DNA of 64,000 nucleotides. Source: Halobium salinum (GTDB lineage: Archaea > Halobacteriota > Halobacteria > Halobacteriales > Haloferacaceae). Positions 16,397 to 24,428 of the stretch are shown here, piece by piece (the stretch's first letter is position 1; every line of letters starts with the position of its first letter). The stretch spans positions 963,793 to 1,027,792 of the forward strand of contig NZ_JAODIW010000008.1 in the NCBI RefSeq assembly GCF_026586625.1. Direction: 5' to 3'. Under the pieces are notes generated by a model. It saw only the letters and a program-made list of their open reading frames with translations. It was not told the DNA's origin and did no database searches. A program made the position numbers and the translations under genes.

Positions 16397-16765
16397 TTAC
16401 CGCACCAGTTTGACCGTGACGTGGGAGTTGAGCAGGACGAACTCGGCGATGCCACCGATGTTTATCTTCCCCATCGGGCTGGTCTCGCCGCCGCCGAGAA
16501 CGATCTGGTCGAACCCCTCGTCCTCGGCCACGTCGACGATGCGACTCCCCGGGTCCCCCTCGAGGTGGCGCACCTCGGCGTCGAGGTCGGCCTCCGAGAG
16601 CACCTCGTGGACGCGGGCCTCTATCTCCTCGTACCGCAGTTCGGAGTCCGGGTTGTCGACGACGCCGACGGTGAGGTCGTCGCCGGCGGCCTTCGCGCGT
16701 TCGACCGTCTGCGAGAGCGCCCGGATGGAGTCCTCGCTCCCGCCGATGCCCAGCAGTACCTTCAT
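16397..16765 (-). CDS. Universal stress protein, UspA family
   Basis: Single-domain Usp of 122 residues: MKVLLGIGGSEDSIRAL at the start and IVLGGGETSPMGKINIGGIAEFVLLNSHVTV at the end, the latter a variant of the nucleotide-binding G-2X-G-9X-G-S/T loop in which the usual S/T is Ala. The second position of the usual DGS motif is Gly. It is the first gene of a two-gene unit with the acetyltransferase. A TATA box (CTATTTT on the minus strand at about 16792-16798) lies about 30 bases before the ATG. Confidence 0.9.
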   Translation of the reverse strand: MKVLLGIGGSEDSIRALSQTVERAKAAGDDLTVGVVDNPDSELRYEEIEARVHEVLSEADLDAEVRHLEGDPGSRIVDVAEDEGFDQIVLGGGETSPMGKINIGGIAEFVLLNSHVTVKLVR

Positions 16766-16943
16766 GCGCGTCACGTCGGTGGCGGGGGAGAAAATAGTTG
16801 GCTCGGGGGAAGACGGGGGCGGCCCACGCGGGGACGGCCCCGGCGCCCCCTGTCCGCCCTCTCGACACTGAAGCTCGAACCCCCGGGCGGGGCCTGAGAC
16901 CACCACGACAACCCTTTTAGACCCCGACAGGGAAGGGCGGGAC

Positions 16944-17723
16944 ATGACCGACGAGTCCGCGGCCTCCGAAGTGTCGGAGCCGACGGGAGACGACCGAGCG
17001 AGCGAGGGGGAATCGAAGGACGAGCGCGGAGTCGACGCGAACCGGGAGAACGCGACGGAGGCGGCGAACGGGTCGCCGACGGGAGAGCACGCCAACGCCG
17101 ACGCCGACGCTGGCGGAGACGCCGACGTCGCGGACGCCGGCGGCGGGACCGGTGCCGACACCGCCGACGCCACGACGGAGGAGCCGATGCCGGACGTGCC
17201 CGAGGACGTGCGCAAGTACGAGCGCTTCACGAAGATGGACGGCGCCCAGTACGACCGCGTCAACGAGTTCCTTCGCGAGCGCACCTACGTCACGGCCCGC
17301 GAGTGGGCCATCGCCCGCCTCTGTGCGGACTTCCGAACCGAGACCGGCGTCGAGATGACGAAAATCGGCGAGAACCTCCCCGAACTCGTGCCGTTCATGA
17401 CAGACACCTACACGCCGCAGGCGGTCAATCAGGCCCGCGCCGCCTTCGAGGAGAAGGTCCAGAAGTCGGGCGCGACGTTCCTCTACGGCGCGATGTCCGG
17501 CTTCTTCACGGCCGAGGAACTCGACGAGATGATGTACGAGGTGTCCGAAATCGCGAAGTTCCTGCTCGAAGTGGAGGGCGTCGACCTCGCCGTCGAGGAC
17601 GAACTCGCCGCCGAAGAACGCATCTCCACGGTGATGCGCGAGGTGCGCCAAGAGAGCGCGAAACTGCGCGGCGGCGAGGTGGAGTGTCCCGAGTGCGGAC
17701 ACGTTCACGAACCGGAGGAGTAG
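16944..17723 (+). CDS. DUF5806-like conserved haloarchaeal protein
   Basis: Protein of 259 residues. The first 80 residues are a disordered Ala/Asp/Glu/Gly-rich region. The conserved domain (about 85-250) starts PEDVRKYERFTKMDGAQYDRVNEFLRERTYVTAREWAIARLCADFRTETG and ends with CPECGH, half of a zinc-ribbon-like knuckle. It resembles the haloarchaeal DUF5806 group, assigned from memory. The function is unknown. A TATA-like CCCTTTTAG at 16912-16920 places the transcript start at or near the ATG. Confidence 0.75.
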   Translation: MTDESAASEVSEPTGDDRASEGESKDERGVDANRENATEAANGSPTGEHANADADAGGDADVADAGGGTGADTADATTEEPMPDVPEDVRKYERFTKMDGAQYDRVNEFLRERTYVTAREWAIARLCADFRTETGVEMTKIGENLPELVPFMTDTYTPQAVNQARAAFEEKVQKSGATFLYGAMSGFFTAEELDEMMYEVSEIAKFLLEVEGVDLAVEDELAAEERISTVMREVRQESAKLRGGEVECPECGHVHEPEE

Positions 17724-17800
17724 ACGAGCGACCCGCCTCCGGTGAACCCCGGGTCACCGGGCCGAACGTGTTTTTCGTCGTGACGGCGTAGCCACCCCTC

Positions 17801-18169
17801 ATGAGCACAGACTGGGGCGCCGTCGCCGTCGGGTTCGTCGTCCTCCTCGTCGTCGGCGCCATCGGCCTCACGGTACCGCTCCTCGGACAGGTCGGCGCGG
17901 GCCTCGTCGGCGGGTTCGCCGCGGGCTACCTCGCCGGCGGTGGGCTCGGTCGTGGGGCGTGGCACGGCCTCGTCGCCGGCTCCATCACGGGCGTGGTCAT
18001 CACCCTCGTCCTGGCCGTGTTCGGCGGGGCGCTCGGCCTCGCCGCGGGCGGGCCCCTCGGCGGCCTCGTCGGCGGCGGTATCGTCGTGGTCGGCGTCGTC
18101 ATCACGTTGCTGTTCGCCATCGACAGCGCCCTCGCCGGCGCGGTCGGCGGCTGGCTGAAGCGGGCCTGA
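17801..18169 (+). CDS. DUF5518-like Gly-rich membrane protein
   Basis: 122 residues with about four membrane helices covering most of the length. Gly-rich helices such as GLVGGFAAGYLAGGGLGRGAWHGLVAGSITGVV and GGPLGGLVGGGIVVVGVV are typical of haloarchaeal DUF5518 proteins. There is no catalytic motif. The function is unknown. A TATA-like GTTTTTCG about 30 bases upstream suggests a leaderless message. Confidence 0.75.
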   Translation: MSTDWGAVAVGFVVLLVVGAIGLTVPLLGQVGAGLVGGFAAGYLAGGGLGRGAWHGLVAGSITGVVITLVLAVFGGALGLAAGGPLGGLVGGGIVVVGVVITLLFAIDSALAGAVGGWLKRA

Positions 18170-18242
18170 GAGAGCGGCGCCGTCTCCCTCTCCCCGCCCC
18201 GACTCCGGTGGCTTTCTCACCCCCCGGCGCAAGTGTTGCCGT

Positions 18243-19073
18243 ATGCCCGGACGTTCGGTGCGCGAGTTCGCCCGCAAGAAGCGGGCGGGCGAGCCGATAA
18301 CGATGCTGACGACCTACGACGCCCCCACCGCGCGACTCGTCGACGAGGCCGACATCGACATCGCCCTCGTCGGCGACTCCATCGGCAACACACAGTTGGG
18401 GTACGACTCGTGGATGGACGTCTCCCTCGACGAGATAGCCATCCACACCGCCGCCGTGGCGCGCTCGATGGATGACACCTTCCTCGTCGCCGACCTGCCG
18501 TTCATGTCCTACGGCGCGACGCTGGAGCAGGGCGTCGAGAGCGCCGGCCGACTGGTGAAGGAGGCCGGCGCGGACGCCGTGAAGCTGGAGACGCCGCCCG
18601 GCGGCGAGGTGACGGTCGAGCTCGTCGACCGGCTGGTCGAACTCGGCATCCCCGTGCAGGGCCACATCGGCCTGAACTCCCAGCGCGAGAAGGCCGAGGG
18701 CGGCAACTTCGTGCAGGGGAGAGACAGGGAGGAGTCCGCGACCGCCGAGGAGCTCGTCGAGACCGCACAGCGACTCGAAGCCGCGGGCGCGTTCTCGCTC
18801 ATCCTCGAACTGACCGCCGAGGGCGCCGCGAAGCGCATCGCCGAGGCCGTCGACATCCCCGTCATCGGCATCGGCGCCGGCCGCTACGTCAACGGACAGG
18901 TGCTCGTCGTCAACGACGTGCTCGGCTTCGGCGGGAGCGACTACCGGCTGTCGAAGGAGTACGCCGACCTCGATTCGGTCGTCTCGGAGGCGATATCGGC
19001 GTACGCAGACGAGGTCCGGAAGGGCGAGTTCCCGGCGGTCGAGAACACGTTCGACCCGGTCGACGAGGAGTAG
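18243..19073 (+). CDS. panB: 3-methyl-2-oxobutanoate hydroxymethyltransferase (PanB)
   Basis: Transfers a hydroxymethyl group from methylene-tetrahydro(methano)pterin to 2-oxoisovalerate to give ketopantoate, toward pantothenate and coenzyme A. 276 residues, the normal length. Motifs seen: LTTYDAPTARLVDEADIDIALVGDSIGNTQLGYD (metal-binding Asp in VGDS), FLVADLPFMSYG, DAVKLE, VQGHIGLNSQ with the conserved Gly-His, LILELTAE with the catalytic Glu, and VIGIGAGRYVNGQVLVVNDVLG. The gene stands alone. Confidence 0.95.
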   Translation: MPGRSVREFARKKRAGEPITMLTTYDAPTARLVDEADIDIALVGDSIGNTQLGYDSWMDVSLDEIAIHTAAVARSMDDTFLVADLPFMSYGATLEQGVESAGRLVKEAGADAVKLETPPGGEVTVELVDRLVELGIPVQGHIGLNSQREKAEGGNFVQGRDREESATAEELVETAQRLEAAGAFSLILELTAEGAAKRIAEAVDIPVIGIGAGRYVNGQVLVVNDVLGFGGSDYRLSKEYADLDSVVSEAISAYADEVRKGEFPAVENTFDPVDEE

Positions 19074-19152
19074 GCGGCCCCCGTACCGCCGGGGTTCTGT
19101 CGGATACCGGTTCGACGAGAGACAACGAGAGCCGAGCGACCGACAGGCCCGC

Positions 19153-20217
19153 TCAGCCCAGGAGGAACCAGCGGGCGTAGACGAGGTAGCCGCCGACCAG
19201 CAACAGACCGTCGAACCGCGAGACGCGGCGCTTGTACGCCATCACGCCGACCGCGGCGGCGGTGAAGGCAAGTAGTGCGAGGAAGTCCGTCTCGTGAATC
19301 TCGAAGGGGACGAAGACGGTGCCCATCAGGGCGACGACGCCCATCACCGCGAGGATGTTGTACACGTTCGAGCCGACGACGTTGCCGACGCTGAAGTCCG
19401 TCTCGCCGCGGACCGCGCCGACCACCGAGGCCGCGAGTTCGGGGAGCGACGTCCCGAACGCGAGGACGACCAGCCCGATGAGGCGGTCGCCCATCCCGAG
19501 GTACGCCATCGTCCCGGAGCCGCCGTTGATGAGCTGCCGCGAGCCGACCAGCAGGAGCGCGAGCGCGAGCACGACCGCGCCGACGTAGAGTGCCGGCTCG
19601 ACCCGACGTTCGGCGACGACCCCGCCGTCGGTCGCGACCGGCTCCGAGACCGGTTCGGTGGCCGTCTCGGCGTCCGCCGCGTCGGCGCGGTCGCCGCGGA
19701 CCGAGCGCACGAGGACGACCGTGAAGACGACTAGACCTGCCAGCAGCACCGCGCCGTCGAAGGCGCCGTAGGTCCAGTCCCAGCCGAGGGCGACGAGCGC
19801 CACCGCGGCGAGCACCATCGCCGGCACGTCCCGGCGGAACACGGAGCCGTCGACCTCCAACGGCCGAATGAGCGCCGTGATGCCGAGCACCAGCCCGATG
19901 TTCGCGATGTTCGAGCCGACGATGGCCCCGAGGCCGAGTTTCGCCCGGTAGTCCGTACTGGAGATGACGCCGACGAACAGCTCCGGCGCCGTCGTCGCGA
20001 ACGCGATTATCGTCACGCCGGCGACGGCCGCCGGAACCCCGGCCTGCACCGAGAGGTTCTTCGCGCCCCAGACGAGCGCCTCGGCGCCGGCGTAGAGAAG
20101 GACGATTCCGAGCAGCAGCTTCGTGAGATACCCCATCTCGAAGAGGAGGACGAGTTCCGAGAGGGGGACACCGCCCACGGCGAGTGCCGCGGCGGACGTA
20201 CCCAGCGTTCCCTGCAT
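19153..20217 (-). CDS. Calcium/cation antiporter (CaCA superfamily, YrbG-like)
   Basis: Membrane exchanger of 354 residues with about ten helices in two inverted halves. The alpha-1 repeat contains VTIIAFATTAPELFVGVISS and GSNIANIGLVLG. The alpha-2 repeat contains LVVLAFGTSLPELAASVVGAVRG and GNVVGSNVYNILAVMG. The acidic residues in APEL/LPEL bind cation. A loop of about 50 Asp/Glu/Ala-rich residues joins the halves. An alternative ATG at 20136 (MGYLTKLLLG) would remove 27 residues and match most relatives better. The ion may be Na+/Ca2+ or H+/Ca2+. Confidence 0.9.
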   Translation of the reverse strand: MQGTLGTSAAALAVGGVPLSELVLLFEMGYLTKLLLGIVLLYAGAEALVWGAKNLSVQAGVPAAVAGVTIIAFATTAPELFVGVISSTDYRAKLGLGAIVGSNIANIGLVLGITALIRPLEVDGSVFRRDVPAMVLAAVALVALGWDWTYGAFDGAVLLAGLVVFTVVLVRSVRGDRADAADAETATEPVSEPVATDGGVVAERRVEPALYVGAVVLALALLLVGSRQLINGGSGTMAYLGMGDRLIGLVVLAFGTSLPELAASVVGAVRGETDFSVGNVVGSNVYNILAVMGVVALMGTVFVPFEIHETDFLALLAFTAAAVGVMAYKRRVSRFDGLLLVGGYLVYARWFLLG

Positions 20218-20479
20218 GTGCCGGTAGTCTCGGAAGGCCGTAATGAACGTACGCGTCGAGATATCAGCCGCGATATTCGGCGGGACGGCACCGACTCGAC
20301 GGGCAAAAACGACCCGGTTGACGGCGGGAGGTAGTGGATGGGACGCGGTGACGACGTCCGGGGTACACGGGCGCGACACCGGCGCCGGAGGCTCCGCGGC
20401 CCCGGCGGCGACGACGGGCCACCGGGGCGGTCTCGTCCGCCGCCGCGCCACTTTTGCCCCCGCACCGCCCAGACGCGGT

Positions 20480-21475
20480 ATGGAGTTCGCGTTCGAGTTG
20501 GCGCTGTGTGCCCACCTCGAAGCGACGGCCGACGCGGTCGTCGCTCGCCAACTCGGCGCGGCCGTCGCGGCCCCCGGCTCCCGCGTCGTCGACGTCTGCC
20601 TCGTCGAGCCCGGACCGAACTTCGGAGAGCGGACGCGCATCACCGACGCGACCGTCCCCCCGCTCGCCGTCGAGAGCGCCGTCGGCGTCGGCGAGTGGGT
20701 CCGGCCCCGCGACGCCTTCGAGAGCTACGGCGAGTACACGACGGCGGTCGTCGACGACGCCGTCGCCGCCGGCTTCTTCGAGCGCCGTCACCGCGGCGGG
20801 AGCGAGCAGATTCGGCAGGCGGTGCGCTACCCCGAGGGGTGGTTCGACCGCCTCGTCGCGGTGGAGAACAAGCCCGACCTCGGCACGCCCGGCGACCTCG
20901 AGCGCCAGTTACAGACCGACGCCAGCCTCGGGTTGTTCGACGAGGTCGTCCTCGCAACCGAGAGCTACGTCACCCGCGCGCACCTGAACCGCATCCCCGA
21001 AGCGGTCGGCGTCTGGCGCTTCCGGCCGGACTCGGGGGGAAGCGGCGCCGGCGGCGACGGTGCCGACACCGGCGACCTCGAAGTCGTCCGCGAACCGACG
21101 CCGCTCGACCCGACGGCCCTCGGCGTCGAGGCGACCGCCCGGCGCTCGCTCCGGACGGACGTTGCGTTCGTCTCCGGCGCCGAGAAGGCCCGCAAGCGCC
21201 GGCGAATCGCCGAGCGGTCCTACGGCAAGGGGTGGCGGACGTACGACCTCCCGCCGTGTGCCGCCGCCGCCCCGACCGCCGACGGCCGACCGCGCTGTGC
21301 GCACTACGGCCGGGTCGTCGACCCCGCGAGCGACTGCGGCGCCGACTGTCCGGGGTTCGACGCCGCCGACCCGCCCGCGGTCGACCTCGACGCGCTCCGT
21401 GCGACGCGGTCGCCGTGGGTGCGCGACCCGGGTGGCGTGGCCCGACGACAGTCGGGACTGGACCGGTTTCTCTGA
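20480..21475 (+). CDS. DUF5787 protein with PD-(D/E)xK nuclease features and a cysteine cluster
   Basis: 331 residues. D123, E129 and K131 in FDRLVAVENKPDL give the D-x(n)-E-x-K core of restriction-like nucleases. Q143 in RQLQTDASLGLFDEVVLAT matches the Q-containing helix of RecB/Cas4 nucleases. C10 near the N-terminus plus C260, C273, C286 and C290 near the C-terminus could hold an iron-sulfur cluster as in Cas4/AddB. The DUF assignment is from memory and the nuclease idea is an inference from motif order. Divergent from the antiporter; no cas genes are near. Confidence 0.75.
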   Translation: MEFAFELALCAHLEATADAVVARQLGAAVAAPGSRVVDVCLVEPGPNFGERTRITDATVPPLAVESAVGVGEWVRPRDAFESYGEYTTAVVDDAVAAGFFERRHRGGSEQIRQAVRYPEGWFDRLVAVENKPDLGTPGDLERQLQTDASLGLFDEVVLATESYVTRAHLNRIPEAVGVWRFRPDSGGSGAGGDGADTGDLEVVREPTPLDPTALGVEATARRSLRTDVAFVSGAEKARKRRRIAERSYGKGWRTYDLPPCAAAAPTADGRPRCAHYGRVVDPASDCGADCPGFDAADPPAVDLDALRATRSPWVRDPGGVARRQSGLDRFL

Positions 21476-21577
21476 GACGACAGGCGTTCGGAGCGACTCG
21501 CGACCGGTTCTCGCCCGTCGGGAACCGTCGACAGGGGTGGGTTCCGACGCGCCGTACTCGTCTCCGGAGGAATCAGT

Positions 21578-22036
21578 GTGACCGAGTTCACCGAAACCGG
21601 CGGACGTATCGACACCGAACGCTCGACGGGAGCCGTCCGACCCCGACTCCTCGCCTACGCAATCGCCGCGTGGGTCGGCATGGTCGTCGTGGCACTACTG
21701 AACGCCACGCTCCGAGAGCTGTTCGTCACCCCCGTCGCCGGCGACTACCCGGCGCACGTGGTGAGCACACTGACCCTGCTCGTCGCGCTCGGCGCCCTCG
21801 TCTACGTCTACTTCGGCCGGGTCCCGATGCACACGCGCGCAGAGCGGTGGCTGGTCGGCGCCCTCTGGGCCGGTCTGACGGTCGCCTTCGAACTCCTGTT
21901 CGGCCACTTCGTCGCCGGCGACTCCTGGGCGTCGCTTCTGGAACTGTACGACGTGACGGCGGGACGAATCTGGGTGCTCGTTCCGCTGTTCCTGCTCGTC
22001 GCGCCCGTGCTGGTCGGACGGCTCTCGAAGCGGTAG
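21578..22036 (+). CDS. Four-helix membrane protein, 152 aa
   Basis: GTG start with a good ribosome-binding site (TCCGGAGG at about 21563-21570). After a polar N-terminus of about 23 residues there are four hydrophobic helices: LLAYAIAAWVGMVVVALLNA, HVVSTLTLLVALGALVYVYF, WLVGALWAGLTVAFELLF and IWVLVPLFLLVAPVLVG. No residue pattern identifies a substrate. It appears unlinked to the DUF5787 gene. Family not recognised. Confidence 0.75.
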   Translation: MTEFTETGGRIDTERSTGAVRPRLLAYAIAAWVGMVVVALLNATLRELFVTPVAGDYPAHVVSTLTLLVALGALVYVYFGRVPMHTRAERWLVGALWAGLTVAFELLFGHFVAGDSWASLLELYDVTAGRIWVLVPLFLLVAPVLVGRLSKR

Positions 22037-22112
22037 CGACCCACGGTCTCGGTGCGAGGGGGCGACGCCCGCCGGCGGAAAAGATAAGCCGCCCACTCCG
22101 CAGGGGTGAGTC

Positions 22113-22397
22113 GTGCACGAACGGGTCGCCGCCGTCGGCGTCGCCTTGCTCCTCCTCACGGCGGCCACGCCGATGGGCGTCGGTAGCGCCGTCAGCGCCG
22201 GAGACGGGACCGTGACGGGGACGACGGCCGGCGGTTCGGAGACGGGGGTCGACACCGACGTGACCGGAGGCGACGACGGCACGACCGCCGGGCAGATGTC
22301 ACACGAGGGCGAGTATCCGGTGCTCTCGGCCCTCGTCGTTCTGGGCGCGCTCGTCCTCGGCTTCGCGGCGCTGGGTGTCCGGCAGTACCGCCGGTGA
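22113..22397 (+). CDS. Small surface protein with signal peptide and C-terminal helix, 94 aa
   Basis: GTG start. Residues 1-29 form a signal peptide (VAAVGVALLLLTAATPMGVGSAVSA). A Thr/Gly/Asp-rich linker follows, then a C-terminal membrane helix (LSALVVLGALVLGFAALGV) and a basic RQYRR end. The layout suggests a membrane-anchored extracellular stub. Convergent with the acyl-CoA dehydrogenase gene, 15 bases apart. Family not recognised. Confidence 0.65.
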   Translation: MHERVAAVGVALLLLTAATPMGVGSAVSAGDGTVTGTTAGGSETGVDTDVTGGDDGTTAGQMSHEGEYPVLSALVVLGALVLGFAALGVRQYRR

Positions 22398-22412
22398 CGG
22401 CCCGCGGCCCTC

Positions 22413-24335
22413 CTACCGCAACGCCGCCAACCGCTCGGGGTCGACCGGCGCGTGACGGACGACGGCGTCGAAACGCTCCCCGACGCGCTCGTCGAAGTCG
22501 GCGAGGGCCGCGGACCGGAACCGGTCGTCGACGAACGCGGCGGCGACGAGCGCGGTCCGAGCGTCGCCGTCGCCACCGTCGTCCCGCCCCTCCAGTTCGT
22601 CGCTCGCGCGGTCGAGCAGACACGCGGCGGCGACGACGTCGTAGATTCGGTCGGCGACCGCCTTCCCTCGGTACTGGGCGGCGTCCGGGTCGACCGTCGC
22701 GAGCCGCGCGAACGTCGCTTCGAGGTCGTCGACGGCGGCCTCGACGGCCGCCACGTCGTCGGCGAGGTGCGGGGAGTCGACCGCCGCGAGTCGGCTCCGG
22801 ACGCGCTCGAGGAGGGGGCCGGCCGCCCCTTCGCGGGCGAGCACCCGGAGCACGTCGAGCGCGAGCACGTTCGAGGCGCCCTCCCAGATGGGGAGCACCT
22901 GCGCGTCCCGGAGCAGGCGGTTCGTCACGAACTCGTCGACGTACCCGTTGCCGCCGAGCACCTCCATCGCGTAGGAGGCGGTGTCGACGGCGAGTCGAGC
23001 GGTGCGGTACTTGACGACCGGGACGAGCAGGCGCATCAGCGGGTAGGGGTCGGCGCCGCCGTCGTCGTCAGCTTCCTTCATCCGCCCTCGACCCTGCACC
23101 GCGTCGAACTGCCGGGCGGCCTCGAACGTCGCGGCCAGTCCGGCCTCGTGTTCGACCGTCATCTCGACGAGGTCGCGGCGCATCAGCGGGTGGGCGTCGA
23201 GCGACTCCCCGAACGCGTCGCGATTGCCGGCGTGGACGGTCGCCTCCAACAGGGCGCGCCCGACCAGTCCCATCGACCCCATCGCGTTCGCCAGTCGCTC
23301 CAGGTTGACCATCGACGCCATCTGCCGGAAGCCGGCCTCCGGGTCGCCGACGAGGTACGCCTCGGCCCCGCGGAGTTCGATTTCCCCCGTCGGGACCGAG
23401 CGCGTCCCGAGTTTATCCTTCAGCCGTCTGTAGAGGAAGTCGTTCGGCGCCCCGTCGCGGGTCTCGCGGGGGACGAGAAAGAGCCCGAGTCCGGACGTCC
23501 CGTCGCCGCCGTCGGGGCGGCGGGCCAGCGCCAGCGCGGCGCCGGCGTCGAGGTTCGAGCAGAACCACTTCTCGCCGGTGAGCCGCCACGCGCTCCCCGG
23601 TTCGCCGCGCTCTGCGGCCGAGTCGGCCGGCTCGGCGACCGTCTCCGTCGCCCCCACGTCGCTCCCGCCGGCCTTCTCGGTGAGAAACATCGCTCCCTGG
23701 AGCCAGTCGTCGTGGTCGCGCGCGACGACGCCGTCGTAGAACCGGTCGAGCGAGCCGTCGTCGAACTCGGAGAGGACGAGACCGACGCCGAGGGTCATCG
23801 CGACCGGGCAGGTTAGCCCCGTGTCGGCGTAGTTCAGCAGGTAGCAGGCGGCGAGCGAGTGGGTGAACGGGAGCGGCTCGTCCCGACCGTCTGGCGCCTC
23901 GAAGGCGTCCCGGACGACGCCGTGGTCGACGACGACGCGCTCGTTCTCGGCCTGCGCCGGATGGTAGTCGACGCGGTTGGCGACGCGCCCGTGCTTGTCG
24001 TACGTACGGAGGTCGGGGGGATGGCGGTCGAGCGTGTCGGCGTTGTCGGCGACGGTGGTCGCGACGGCGGCCCCGAGCGAGCCGAGTCGTTCCGTCGAGC
24101 GGTCGACCGCCGCCGCGGGAATCGACCGGCCGACTTCGGCACGGAGCGCCGGGTCGAGCGCCCAGTAGCTCGTCCCCCGGCCCTCCTCGAACCGGGAGAA
24201 GTCGAAGGGCCGGGTGAGGGTGGTGGTGTCCGTATCGGCGTGGGCGGGGGTATCGCCGTCGGAATCGGTGTCGGCGTCGGAAGCGGTGTCGGCGGCATCC
24301 GCGTCGTCACCGGAGCCGGGGTCGGTCGTGGTCAT
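22413..24335 (-). CDS. AidB-like acyl-CoA dehydrogenase
   Basis: Flavoprotein of 640 residues. A disordered Asp/Thr/Ala-rich N-terminus (about residues 1-45) precedes the catalytic domains. FAD-binding blocks include MFLTEKAGGSDVGAT and WRLTGEKWFCSN; the C-terminal helical domain contains VLGGNGYVDEFVTNRLLRDAQVLPIWEGASNVLALDVLRVL, the AidB/ACAD11-type signature where the usual catalytic Glu region is replaced by WEG. It lies 93 bases after the PEP-synthase-like gene on the same strand, so co-transcription is likely. The substrate is unknown; AidB itself binds DNA in E. coli. Confidence 0.88.
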   Translation of the reverse strand: MTTTDPGSGDDADAADTASDADTDSDGDTPAHADTDTTTLTRPFDFSRFEEGRGTSYWALDPALRAEVGRSIPAAAVDRSTERLGSLGAAVATTVADNADTLDRHPPDLRTYDKHGRVANRVDYHPAQAENERVVVDHGVVRDAFEAPDGRDEPLPFTHSLAACYLLNYADTGLTCPVAMTLGVGLVLSEFDDGSLDRFYDGVVARDHDDWLQGAMFLTEKAGGSDVGATETVAEPADSAAERGEPGSAWRLTGEKWFCSNLDAGAALALARRPDGGDGTSGLGLFLVPRETRDGAPNDFLYRRLKDKLGTRSVPTGEIELRGAEAYLVGDPEAGFRQMASMVNLERLANAMGSMGLVGRALLEATVHAGNRDAFGESLDAHPLMRRDLVEMTVEHEAGLAATFEAARQFDAVQGRGRMKEADDDGGADPYPLMRLLVPVVKYRTARLAVDTASYAMEVLGGNGYVDEFVTNRLLRDAQVLPIWEGASNVLALDVLRVLAREGAAGPLLERVRSRLAAVDSPHLADDVAAVEAAVDDLEATFARLATVDPDAAQYRGKAVADRIYDVVAAACLLDRASDELEGRDDGGDGDARTALVAAAFVDDRFRSAALADFDERVGERFDAVVRHAPVDPERLAALR

Positions 24336-24428
24336 GTGGGGTGATGACGCCCGACGCACATATCCGTCGGTGGTCCTCCGGCCGCGCCCGTTGTGTCGAG
24401 TTTGTTCGCGGCGGTCGGGCGGCGTCGG

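Noticed and set aside
14593-16413. A 606-codon plus-strand frame across the sulfurtransferase and acetyltransferase
   Set aside because: It is the antisense of two well-supported enzymes and has no recognisable domain.
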